From Priapulus caudatus (taxonomy: Eukaryota; Priapulida; Priapulimorpha; Priapulimorphida; Priapulidae): a stretch of 20,109 nt of DNA. A model generated the notes under the pieces. That model ran no database searches and was not told the DNA's origin. It saw only the letters and a program-made list of their open reading frames with translations. Shown one piece after another: positions 1-8,240 of this stretch. Location: NCBI RefSeq assembly GCF_000485595.1, contig NW_014577154.1, forward strand, positions 575,692 through 595,800. The letters run 5' to 3'. Each line of letters begins with the position of its first letter. The stretch's first letter is position 1. The position numbers and the translations under genes were made by a program.

Positions 1-360
1 CAGGCGGAGGGAGAAGGGAGCTGGAACCCACGCGGTATGACCGGTGATCACGTCCGGGGACCGTCGGGGGTCCGTGTTCTACAGAGAGGATCGCGCACTA
101 GCGGAGGAGGATCAGTGTTTCTCATCAGGGGAGTGTGACATCATACATCGAGATCACAGACAGAGTTCAACGCATCGAGACGGACGGTCGGCGAGTGCGG
201 AAGTCGCTGGCATTTCACTGGCCGGTAGGTATAGGGCAGAAGGCGAGAGATTGCACGGCAGACGAGGTCCGTTGCCGTGTGACCGACCGATCAGTGTGTG
301 TGTGATTGATTTGTTTTGTGCACGCCGACGCGTTAATCACGGGGAAAAAACGCATAACGA
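1..360. other. Unique CpG-containing sequence, possible untranslated exon
   Basis: This is the only non-repetitive stretch of the first 1.2 kb. It is GC-balanced and rich in CpG. A donor-like CCG|GTAGGT occurs at 225-230, so it could hold an untranslated first exon of the receptor gene whose coding exon begins after the acceptor at 1842. Reading frames through it give arginine-rich, low-complexity peptides that continue into the (GA)n tract and do not look like protein. The exon idea is inference only; transcript data would decide it. Confidence 0.2.
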
Positions 361-395
361 GCGAGAGAGAAAGAGAGAGGGGGAGCGAGAAAGAA

Positions 396-443
<48 letters not shown>
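361..443. repeat. (GA)n microsatellite / polypurine tract
   Basis: Almost pure purine sequence on the + strand. It begins as imperfect GAGA/GGGA and becomes a perfect (AG)n run of about 45 bases near 398-443. Open frames across it encode alternating Arg/Glu on + and Leu/Ser on -, the usual artefact of such repeats. Confidence 0.95.
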
Positions 444-445
<2 letters not shown>

Positions 446-596
446 GGAGCGGGAGTAGCTAGCCGCTGTTGTCGTTATCGCTGTTGGCGGCTGATGCACC
501 ACACTACGAGTAGTCACGCACGAGAGTCAATTGAGTATAGACAGACGTGACTCGAAATTTCGGATTCGTGCCGGTTTGTTGGCCGTCATTAGTCTA

Positions 597-638
597 GGGG
601 CATGCGTGCGTGCGTGCGTGCGATCGTGCGTGCGTTCG

Positions 639-678
<40 letters not shown>

Positions 679-880
679 TGAGTAGGTCTTTGTGTTCGAT
701 GGTTTTTGATGTGCATGTCAGCCCGCGTGTGAGGTTGCAAGCGTTTGCATGCGGGTGTGCGTGCAACCGTGCGTGTGTGCGTGAGGACGTGCTTGAAAGC
801 GGGCGCGTGCGGTCGGGCGTGCGTGTGTGCGTGAGGACGTGTTTGAAAGCGGGCGTGCGGGCGGGCGTGCGTGCGTACGG

Positions 881-923
<43 letters not shown>

Positions 924-1012
924 TGAGGACGTGCTTGCATATGGGCGTGCGTGCGTGTGTACGTGCATGCGTAAGTACGCGCTTGCATGCATGTGGGCGT
1001 GCGTGTGTTTCT
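597..1012. repeat. (GCGT)n microsatellite with embedded ~50-bp minisatellite
   Basis: Tetranucleotide GCGT/TGCG runs occur at about 602-680 and 870-925. Between them a longer unit recurs. GTGAGGACGT followed by (C/T)TTGAAAGCGGGCG starts at 781 and again exactly 50 bases later at 831. A third, diverged GTGAGGACGTGCTTG copy starts at 923. The tract is largely alternating purine-pyrimidine. Cys/Val/Arg and Ala/Thr/His/Arg repeat peptides in several frames on both strands are not genes. Confidence 0.9.
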
Positions 1013-1395
1013 TACGCACGAGAGAATCTTATTCATGTTGTTTGTGCACAGGGCGGGCGTGCGGTGTACTTGTGTGTTGCAGATGAGCATTTGACCGGCA
1101 TTTACGGGTAATTATCGGCAATAATAGGCGAAATAGAGTAGAGAAACATTAAGACTTTGGTCGTAAATACATTTCGTGTTTATTTACCTTTTTTTTAAAT
1201 TGAGACGTTCCACGTGCCTGTGGTGTGTACGTGCATACGTGCGCGCGTGCTTGCATGCGGGCGGGCGTGCGCGCGTGTGTACGCGCGTGATGGAGGTGGA
1301 AATTCGTAATCGATACGTAAATATAGTAGCAGAAGACTGAAGCGGCTGGTTTTAATCTCAGCTGTGTCATCACTATGTAGATTCAATTACGCGCC
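1013..1395. other. Spacer with short GT/GC-rich tract, no gene seen
   Basis: Unique AT-richer sequence surrounds an imperfect TGCG/CGCG-rich tract at about 1208-1290. A run of eight T lies near 1190-1197. I see no coding potential beyond repeat-derived frames and no recognisable RNA gene. It would lie in the first intron if the receptor gene has an upstream untranslated exon. Confidence 0.6.
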
Positions 1396-1570
1396 AAGAA
1401 AGAGATAGAGACAGAGAGAGGAGGATGGAGAGGAATATAGAGAGAGAGAGGAGGCGGAGAGAGAGAGAGAGAGAGAGAGAAAGAGGGCGAGAGAGGGAGG
1501 GAGAGAGAAAGAGAAAGAGCGATCGAAAGAGAGCGAGAGAGGATGAGCGAGACAGTGAAAGAGAGAAAGA

Positions 1571-1614
<44 letters not shown>

Positions 1615-1634
1615 AAGAGAGCGAAGGTCGGAGA
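1396..1634. repeat. Long polypurine (GA/GGA/GAAA) tract
   Basis: About 235 bases of nearly uninterrupted purines on the + strand, including perfect (GA)n runs at about 1459-1480 and 1577-1611. Tracts of this type can form triplex (H-DNA) structures; that is a known property of mirror polypurine DNA, not something shown here. The tract ends about 180 bases before the receptor exon's branch point. Glu/Arg and Ser/Leu repeat frames inside it are artefacts. Confidence 0.95.
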
Positions 1635-1811
1635 CCCAATTAACCAGCGAGTTTTTTTATTGAAGATTTTCGTAAACATGCATGCTAGACGCTGCTGCAC
1701 TAAAACTCATTTCGTTTCCAACTGCGCTACAGCCGACAGCGCCACCACGCGGCGTCATCACGCGGCGTAGAGGAAGCCCATCGCGCAACCGCGGCGTGCG
1801 CAGAGCAAACG

Positions 1812-1842
1812 CACGACTAACCTTCTCCCCCTCTCCCCGCAG
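1812..1842 (+). other. 3' splice site (branch point, polypyrimidine tract, AG) of the receptor exon
   Basis: GACTAAC at 1815-1821 fits the metazoan branch-point consensus (CTRAY with the branch A). It is followed by an all-pyrimidine tract at 1821-1838 and CGCAG ending at 1842. The branch-to-AG distance of about 22 bases is normal. This implies that the exon begins at 1843. The upstream extension of the open frame to an ATG at 1682 is therefore probably intron, with ATG 1895 the first in-frame start inside the exon. Confidence 0.7.
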
Positions 1843-1894
1843 CACCGGACCACGCGAAACCAACTCTCGCGCGAGCAAGGCGAACCACGCACGC

Positions 1895-2765
1895 ATGGAG
1901 GGCCTCGCCCTCGTCGAACACGCCGCCGCTGACGTCACCAACGATGACGTCAGCTGGTCGCCGGCGGCGCCCGTCGCGCCGACTAGCGGCGAGTCGGCGA
2001 ACGTGACGTCGATCTACGACCACCTGGCCGACAAGCTCGGACCGCAGCGCGACCCGCTGACGGCGATCCTGCCGATCAGCACGCTGTACGTGATCATCTT
2101 CATCACGGGCGTGCTGGGCAACGTGAGCACGTGCGTCGTCATCGCGCGCAACCGCTACATGCACACGGCGACCAACTTCTACCTGTTCTCGCTCGCCGTC
2201 TCCGACCTGCTGCTGCTCGTGCTCGGCCTGCCGCAGGAGCTCGTCCAGTACTGGCACCAGTACCCGTACCCGTTCAGCAACGCCTTCTGCGTGATGCGCG
2301 GCATGGCCGCCGAGACTGCGCTCAATTCTTCCATTATGACGATCACGGCGTTCACCGTCGAGCGCTACTTCGCGATCTGCCATCCGATCCGCAACCACAA
2401 GATGTCGAAGCTGTCGCGCGTCATCAAGATCATCGTCGGCATTTGGATCATCGGCGCGCTCATGAGCCTGCCGATCATTCTCAACTTCGGCGTCATCTAC
2501 GTGCGCCATCCGGAGACGGGCGACGTCATCGCCGAGTCGGCGCAGTGCAACGTCTTTCCGGACATATCGCCGCGCATCTTCGAGGTGTCGACGTTCCTGT
2601 TCTTCTTCGCTCCGATGTGCATCATCACCGTGCTCTACCTGCTCATCGGCTACGAGCTGCGCAAGATGCACCTCAGCCGCGTGCCGTCCGACAGTTCGAC
2701 GAACAGCGGCGAGGTGACGGCCCGCCTGCAGGTGTGCGCGCGCCGAGCCGTACTGAAGATGCTCA
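1895..2765 (+). CDS. Pyrokinin/neuromedin-U receptor-like GPCR, first coding exon (partial, N-terminus to start of TM6)
   Basis: Class A peptide GPCR of the plasma membrane. The 290 encoded residues contain N-glycosylation sequon N36-V-T; TM1 ~57-83 with GN (N76); TM2 with LAVSD (D104); TM3 start C132, which should pair with C218 in ECL2; E156-R157-Y158 (DRY equivalent); TM4 W184 and P193; TM5 P240; and RRAVLKML, the intracellular lead-in to TM6. The stretch around residues 118-175 (YWHQYPYPF, FCVMRG, TAFTVERYFAICHP, HKMSKLSR) is characteristic of insect pyrokinin and related neuromedin-U receptors, which normally respond to amidated peptides ending in PRLamide or PRXamide and signal through Gq. 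The ligand here is inference. Start 1895 is chosen because an acceptor precedes it at 1842; the context has C at -3 and G at +4. The exon ends in phase 1 at a GTAAGT donor. Reading past the donor gives eight more codons and a stop, so TM6, TM7 and the tail must lie in later exons that I could not find here. GC-ending codons dominate, unlike the flanks. A CAPA-type receptor is the main alternative. Confidence 0.88.
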
Positions 2766-2773
2766 GTAAGTAC
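2762..2773 (+). other. 5' splice donor after the receptor exon
   Basis: CTCA|GTAAGT puts the intron start at 2766. The coding sequence is conserved-looking up to AVLKML and then becomes AT-rich, repeat-like and terminated at 2789-2791. An intron just before TM6 fits the fact that related receptors continue here with the TM6 core. Confidence 0.8.
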
Positions 2774-2794
2774 ATAGACAGCTACATATAGTAT

Positions 2795-2822
2795 ATAGTA
2801 TATATATATATATATATATATA
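2795..2822. repeat. (TA)n microsatellite
   Basis: A perfect or near-perfect TA run begins about 30 bases into the receptor intron. Confidence 0.95.
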
Positions 2823-3235
2823 GTAAAGATGTTATAGTGATGTAGTGAGATATAGTAGTTCCATGGCAAGGTATGGAATGTAATATCGTTGCGGCCTTCA
2901 ATGCTCATCGCATTGAGAAGTGTGGTGATCGATTTCTCATGACGTGTGCTCATCAATGGCACGTCACTACAAAACGGTTTATCGATTTAATGCGGCTGCT
3001 GTCAAGGGAAGGATGCTTATCGATTGGCTCATGTATGGAGAGTGTACCTATCAATGGCGCGCGACCCGGTGATGTCGGTTCGGTGATTTGAATTTCTCTC
3101 ACGTCCTATTGCTGATGAAAATGAGAACTGAATCAGAGAGACCAAGGAACGGGCATTCACACCGCCGCCGCCTTAGTGCTTTAATGTACATGCGTTACGC
3201 GTAGCCGGAAGGCCCTAATGCACGCACGGTACCCC
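2823..3235. other. Intronic unique sequence, no gene seen
   Basis: Mixed-composition sequence. It contains three loosely similar segments of the type TCATCAATGGCACG / CTATCAATGGCGCG and ATCGATT (around 2930-3065) that hint at old short duplications. The 72-codon frame at 2873-3091 has no recognisable domain and is probably chance. Confidence 0.5.
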
Positions 3236-3270
3236 GTCTTCTCTCTTCTCTCTCTCTCTCTCTCTCTCTA
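3236..3270. repeat. (TC)n microsatellite
   Basis: A (TC)n run followed by ATTATTATATATTATCAG, which abuts the left end of the TIR transposon at 3288. Confidence 0.95.
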
Positions 3271-3779
3271 TTATTATATATTATCAGGGGCCGTGTCAAA
3301 AAACATCGTAAAGTAATGGCTTAATGTTAATGCTAAGATAACACTTACGACTAATGTTAATATTACGAGAGTAGCGTTGACAGAAACACATCGCAGCTAT
3401 TAGAAAACTTACGATAGCAGGAACTTCATCACAAGGCTGCTGATTGGATGAGAATAGATCACAAAATTCAAATTCATATATATTTATTGTACATCACAGT
3501 AATTTATGCATATTATGATGGCTAACCACATATAAATAATATTTGATGAAAAACGACGTGGTCATGAATTTATTCTGCACAACAAGACAAATTCTCACAC
3601 TGTAACTGTAACGCGAGACGCGAGAGTCGTGGCAAGCGTGGCATTCCTTTAAAACAAGAGAACAAATGCCATACGCCATTTGTAAATGTATTGTTTTGCT
3701 TTATTAGCGATAGATAATTAATGATTTTGACGTGTTTTTCAAGAAAAACACACATTTTATTCATTATTATAAAATATAA

Positions 3780-5236
3780 TCTCTTACATAAAGGGCGAGT
3801 CTGTTTTTCGGTCTGTCTGTCTATCTTCTCCCCCCCCCCGTAAGAAGTGACCCCCAACACCATATATATTCTGAATCAGCATGACGCGACGACCATTTTA
3901 GGCCAAACAAATTTGACCAAAAAATTTGACAAAAACAAACGTAGCGGCCTCTTCTTCCTCGACGCTCCTGGCGAAACAGGCAACACCTTCGTTACCAACC
4001 CTCTTTTGGCCAAGGTAAGGCAGACGAGGAAGATTGCCCTGGCAGTTGCTTCAAGCGGCATTGCTGCCACCCTACTGGACGGAGGGCGCACTGCTCACTC
4101 GGCCTTCAAGCGCCATTCAACCTGGCAAAGCGGCAAAATCTAACCTGCAACATCAGCCGTGGCTCCACAAAGGCTAAGCTGTTCCAAGAGTGCAAGCTCA
4201 TCATCTGGGACGAGGCAACCAATGAGCCACAAAGGCGCCTTTGAAGCACTCGACAACACCCTCAAGTCGTCGTACCTCTGGAGCGAGGTGAACCGCCACA
4301 GCCTGAAGACCAACATGAGGGTGCAGCTCAGCGGCGATGAAAAATCTGGCCGCTTCTCTCAGCAACTGCTGGAGGTCGGCAATAGCAGACTCACCACCAC
4401 AGCTGATGGCCAAGTCAAGCTGCCATTCAGCAACGCAGCGGCGGACATCACCCAGCTGATGACCAAAGTCTTCCCAAACCTCCACCTCCGCTACCAAGAC
4501 CAAGACTGGCTGAGCGAGCGAGCCATTCTTGCTCCCAAGAATTTGGCCATGGATGATATCAACGCCAAGCTGCTGGAGCAACTGCCTGGCGACCCAACGA
4601 GCTACAAGTCGATGGACACAGTTCCTGATCCTCACCAGGTCATGCACTATTCGACCGAGTTTCTCAACAGCCTGGCGCCTTCAGGTCTGCCACCACACAA
4701 CTTGCTGCTCAAGGTCGGCGCGCCTATATTGCTAATGCGCAACCTGGATGCTCCCAAGCTCTGCAACGGCACAAGGCTCACAGTGAAGCAGCTCATGCCC
4801 AGAGTCATCGAAGCCAAAATCATGACAGGCAAGGGCAAAGGCGAAAATGTCTTCATCCCAAAGATCCCGCTCATCCCATCAGACCTGCCATTTCAGTTCA
4901 AGAGGCTGCAGTTTCCAGTCAAGCTAAGCTTTGCCATGTCCATCAACAAGGCCCAGGGCCAGTCCCTTAAGGTGGTTGGACTCAACCTCAGTGAGCCAGT
5001 GTTTTCACATGGCCAGCTTTATGTGCGGTGCTCCAGGGTGGGTAACCCAGACAACCTCTACATCCTCTCTCAAGATGGCAAGACCAAGAATGTTGTGTAC
5101 CAAGAAGCGCTGCAGAACTGACCAGAAGTGAAATTCTTGGCACAGATTTATAAAATCCGAATAAGATCAGTACAGCCGTCATAGCAGACTAAATTCTAGC
5201 TCTTTAATCCCGGGCATCGCCGGGTAGCCCAGCTAG
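3780..5236 (+). mobile_element. Helitron (non-autonomous, internally deleted), nested in the TIR element
   Basis: The 3' end is canonical: a GC-rich hairpin (CCCGG 5209-5213, CCGGG 5220-5224), then CTAG at 5233-5236 followed by T. The 5' end is proposed at TCTCTTACATAAAGGGCG (3780) because it starts with TC after an A and leads into a CTGTCTGTCTGTC run, as in many invertebrate Helitrons. Insertion between A (3779) and T (5237) fits the family's AT target without duplication. Rep/HUH endonuclease and the N-terminal helicase are missing. The coding remnant begins about 70 bases after the 5' end, soon after a C-run (3830-3839), so a large internal deletion has removed most of the autonomous gene. 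The exact 5' end is inference. Confidence 0.82.
3850..5121 (+). pseudogene. Helitron PIF1-like helicase, decayed C-terminal part
   Basis: Remnant of the 5'-3' SF1 helicase domain of a Helitron RepHel protein, which unwinds DNA during rolling-circle transposition. Visible motifs: Walker A region FFLDAPGETGNTF (about 3955-3990) with Asn at 3982-3984 where the family has the ATP-binding Lys; Walker B IIWDEAT at 4200-4220; TNMRVQ; MSINKAQGQS (motif V) and GQLYVRCSRVG (motif VI, Arg kept); stop at 5119-5121. It is broken in three ways. The frame shifts near 4110 (reading on gives TAA at 4141) and shifts back at about 4221, so Walker B lies in another frame. The segment that should carry motif III (AGDFRQ type) is absent between LDNTLK and SSYLW (about 4255-4275). 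The N-terminus and endonuclease are missing. From 4222 to the stop it is one open frame of about 300 codons. Not expected to be functional. Confidence 0.9.
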
Positions 5237-5237
5237 T
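5209..5237 (+). other. Helitron 3' terminal hairpin and CTAG end
   Basis: A 5-bp GC stem with a 6-base loop (GCATCG) ends at 5224. Nine bases later comes CTAG and the flanking T. The hairpin is the presumed stop signal for rolling-circle replication in this family. It lies 88 bases after the helicase stop codon. Confidence 0.85.
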
Positions 5238-5447
5238 ATCACTATAATTGTAATTCGTAGTGGAAATGTGTTATTTTCAACTTAATATTAAAGTTACGAG
5301 AGGGTCTGGGCTCTCGTAATGTAAAGAGGATATTTGCGAGGATTTTCGTTCTCGTAACATTACGATGTTTCTGTCAACGGTTAACGAGTGGAAGTTAATG
5401 TTAAGACTAATGTTAAGACTAATTTTGTTTCTGAGAACGGGCCCCAG

Positions 5448-5593
5448 GGTTCGAAATCCTAACCTGGTCCGCGGGCCCGATGCCCGTATTTTAAGGCTAG
5501 GTCTTGCATTTCTAATACTAGCAGGCCTGACGGGCCCGTAGAAAATCCACCCCTAGCATGCTACTAGCAATGTGCACTAGTGATCTCAGCGCC
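5448..5593. other. Short spacer with GC-rich hairpins
   Basis: Contains CGGGC...GCCCG pairs near 5472-5487 and the motif CAGGCCTGACGGGCCCG near 5522. No gene or named element recognised. Confidence 0.4.
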
Positions 5594-5727
5594 GGATTCA
5601 AGAAGAAATGCGTACGCACAAGTGCGTACGCAGAAGATTTAGAACACCTCACGCACAACTTTAGTTGGAATTCAAGAAACGTGCGTGGGATGTTCGGACG
5701 CACAGGTTAGCACAGATTCCTGAATCC
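5594..5727. mobile_element. Small inverted-repeat element (MITE-like relic)
   Basis: GGATTCAAGAA at 5594-5604 is answered by TTCCTGAATCC at 5717-5727 (10 of 11 positions paired). Inside the left arm the palindrome TGCGTACGCA occurs twice, 5609-5618 and 5623-5632, separated by CAAG. A second ATTCAAGAAACGTGCGT lies at about 5671-5687, so the right half also holds a same-direction copy of the left arm. No target duplication is clear. No protein is encoded. Confidence 0.4.
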
Positions 5728-7238
5728 AGACTAGCAGCGTTGGCATAGCAAAAATCGATAAGAAGTGGGTGGAGCTTACTTTTGGCCAGTGGCAGTGAAC
5801 TTTACATTGTGTTGGCCAGGGTTTATTTACGTTAACGGGTCGTGCGGCACGCTCACTGTTCACGTGCGCTAGGTTGTGGAGTAACTCGCACATCCTCGCG
5901 CATTTCACGTTTGGATGTAAACAATAAAGTATCACTGGTAGTTAACAAACGATCAGTATACTGTTTTAAAATAATATTAATGTTAAATTATACAGTAAGC
6001 TAGAGCACCTACCTTATAGAGTAAGCTAGTAGCGGTAGGCGTGCGCCTTGCCGCGGAACTGCGCGCAAGATCTGCGCTTATAGCGCTTGGGATCAACACC
6101 TCCTTTCAGCAACGCTTCTCTAGTATCCCGTCTCATCTGGTCGCACCACTCAGGTTTAACCGTGTCATATTGTTTTTAACGTTTGAAAAAACTATATACA
6201 TTTTATACAGGGTGGAGCTAAATAAAAGCTTCCCAACGTTATGACCAAACGTGGTTTACGTAAAACACCTCTCCGTGATGTGCTTTATCATTTGCATAGC
6301 TTCCTGTCTCCCAATATTCTGTACACCATCTAGCACATCAGGCAGAATGTTGGCATTAAAAGAAGAATGTCATCTAAATATCGGATTGGTAATCAATGTT
6401 GGCTTTTCAAAATCCTAAAGCAGCACGTACAACAACACACCTAGTCCAAGTATGAACATAATTATATCGTTGCTCTGCTGCAGTTCGTGGGTTCGCGTAA
6501 GATATCGTAAAGCAAGCATTTATAAACTAGCCACCGTTTCCTAATAGCCACCCATCTCCTATAGCACAATTCTCAAAGATTGTGGGGAGAGCAAAGTTAT
6601 TTAAAATATAAACGGCAACTGTAAAAGAGACGGAAGAATAGGCATATTCCCGCAGAGGAAATTGACTTCATAATTTATGAAGTGGGACAGAGAAAGAGGA
6701 CTGTTTGGAAGTTTTGCTGGCAACTGGCAGCTGTAGTTAATAAAAAGGCATGGCAAGCTGTGACTAAAGCAGTCAATGCCGTATCCAGCAAGCCACAAAC
6801 TCAAGATGAGGTGATCGAGTGTATGGGTGTGTGTGCGTGTGAGGTGATGTGAGTGTAGGTGAGGTGAGGTGGGGTGTGTATGTTCAGCTTTCATGTATGC
6901 CAGGAAAAACTCAACCCTATCCTTGCCGGATTTGGCTGGTTCCTTAGATGTTTACATTACTCAATCTTTTCATTTGCTCCTGCAATGAAATCAACTAACC
7001 GACCCTACGGAGCGTTGTTTTTCTCTGCCCTATATGTCCCAAACATTAGCTTTATAATTCAAGATGTATGATCCACACAGTAAATGATCAGTGTGGGTGT
7101 GTGTAAACGCGTGCGCGTGTATGATGATGATGGAGACGTACCTAAATGGCTGTTTGTGCGTACGAACGTAAACCATTTTAAAAATTCCGAATTTCAGTCT
7201 TTTAATTTAAAAAAATGCTGTGGTATCCAGGGAATGAT
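5728..7238. other. Non-coding unique sequence
   Basis: AT-rich DNA with no convincing coding frame. It includes an imperfect GTGAG/GTGTG-rich patch at about 6820-6884 and TATACAGGGTGGAGC near 6205-6219, which resembles the ends of some transposons but has no partner nearby. The frames 5672-5935 (-), 6041-6244 (+) and 6601-6894 (-) show no domain. It may be intron of the receptor gene. Confidence 0.5.
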
Positions 7239-7305
7239 GCGAGCCTGTAATTTGCCAGGCGGGCCTGTAAAATCCCTTACCTACAGGCCCGGCGGGCCTG
7301 TAAAT
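7239..7305. repeat. Three short GGCCTGTAA repeats with 9-bp hairpin
   Basis: GAGCCTGTAA (7241), GGGCCTGTAA (7261) and GGGCCTGTAA (7294) are direct repeats. The middle one pairs with TACAGGCCC at 7282-7290 to make a perfect 9-bp stem with a 12-base loop. Probably a fragment of a transposon; no family recognised. Confidence 0.45.
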
Positions 7306-8186
7306 TTTCAAAATAATTTTTACCCCTGTATATGTGCGTGTGTGTGTGTGTTTTCATTATTATAATGGCGAATATAAACTCATCGCGTGTTAATAACGTA
7401 TAGCATGTTGCGACTACCCGGTGCCACTGTGTGAGCTTTCTATAAGCTCGGGTACACCGCAGTTCAATGTATTCCTCTTTCTGTCCTGTTCCAATGTCTG
7501 TCGTGTAGCGAGGTATCTGTATTTTGCAAAATTTCGCATACTTGAATCTAATAGGTCCGTTAAAATCACGTGGGGATACGATGATATAATCACGTGAGAA
7601 ATGGCAGTCTAGATTCCATTGAGCCAGTGAGAACGCCAGATTTCTTCAGGGTAGTTCGCATCTTGTTGCTATGGGGGAGGAGTTCGTAAAAATAGAACAG
7701 AGTCATTAATTATGATTCAAAATAGAAAACGTGCAATACAAATCGATCAAATTCCAACCATATCCTCTTAAAAAATCGATGGTGGCATCGTGAATTTTCC
7801 TTTCCCTTTTCCACCCCTACCATTTAGAATTTTTGGATCCGTATATTTCAATTCATTAGTTCCCCAAATAAATCGAAAAAATAACACGTAGGGAAATTAC
7901 GCAGGCCTCGCCTTGTAGCTGCCATAGTAGGCCTACTGATTACTCCAGCATACAAATTACTGCGAGTTTGCGCTGCTATAGCCCATAAAGCCGTAAATGA
8001 ACAGTAAACGCCTGGACTACTGAATTTCGCGAAATTGAAACATGAGAATGCTGTTAACGTGACGTATATAGTTATAGACTGGTACCATATCTCGACATGT
8101 ATTGACTAAGGTAACATAGTGTAGAGACAAGGTACCGGTCGATACCACCTCATGAGATACGAGAATCAGATGTTATGATCACTATT
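7306..8186. other. Non-coding unique sequence
   Basis: A short (GT)n run at about 7335-7350 and otherwise unremarkable AT-rich DNA. No coding frame over about 60 codons, RNA gene or element end is visible. Confidence 0.5.
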
Positions 8187-8193
8187 GATATAT

Positions 8194-8231
<38 letters not shown>

Positions 8232-8240
8232 TTTATATAT
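8187..8240. repeat. (TA)n microsatellite
   Basis: A TA run at about 8198-8227 with imperfect TATATTG flanks. Confidence 0.95.

Larger units (their letters stand above)
3288..5444. mobile_element. TIR DNA transposon/MITE relic interrupted by a Helitron
   Basis: The left end GGGCCGTGTCAAAAAACA (3288) and the reverse complement of the right end, GGGCCCGTTCTCAGAAACA (ending 5444), align as diverged terminal inverted repeats. Farther in, CGTTGACAGAAACA at 3375-3388 is repeated perfectly in inverse at 5366-5379. Both ends abut CAG (3285-3287 and 5445-5447), the candidate 3-bp target duplication. The arms share TTACGA and TTAATGTTAA motifs, and the right arm holds a 9-bp hairpin (TTACGAGAG 5294-5302 / CTCTCGTAA 5311-5319). 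Taking out the inserted Helitron leaves an element of about 700 bp with no transposase frame visible. The superfamily is uncertain; a 3-bp duplication would suit PIF/Harbinger-like elements, but hAT-type ends (CAGGGGC) also resemble the left side. Confidence 0.6.

Noticed and set aside
2131-2769. A 212-codon + frame overlapping the receptor
   Set aside because: An out-of-phase shadow of the same GC-rich exon, with a low-complexity Arg/Ala/His product.
1817-2962. A 381-codon open frame on the minus strand across the receptor exon
   Set aside because: It is antisense to a clear GPCR exon. Its Asp/Arg/His/Ala-rich composition follows from the GC-ending codons on the other strand, and it shows no domain.
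3271-3292. Helitron 5' end in TCTCTATTATTATATATTATCAGGGG
   Set aside because: It directly continues a (TC)n microsatellite, has no flanking A, and lies outside the TIR border. The TC at 3780 with A before it and the CTGTCTGTC run after it fits better.
5441-5466. tRNA-like B box (GGTTCGAAATCC) suggesting a tRNA or SINE
   Set aside because: The spacing inside the motif is off by one, there is no A box or cloverleaf upstream, and the sequence coincides with the transposon border.
6205-6219. TATACAGGGTGGAGC as a transposon terminus
   Set aside because: It resembles known element ends only loosely, and no inverted partner or coding remnant is nearby.
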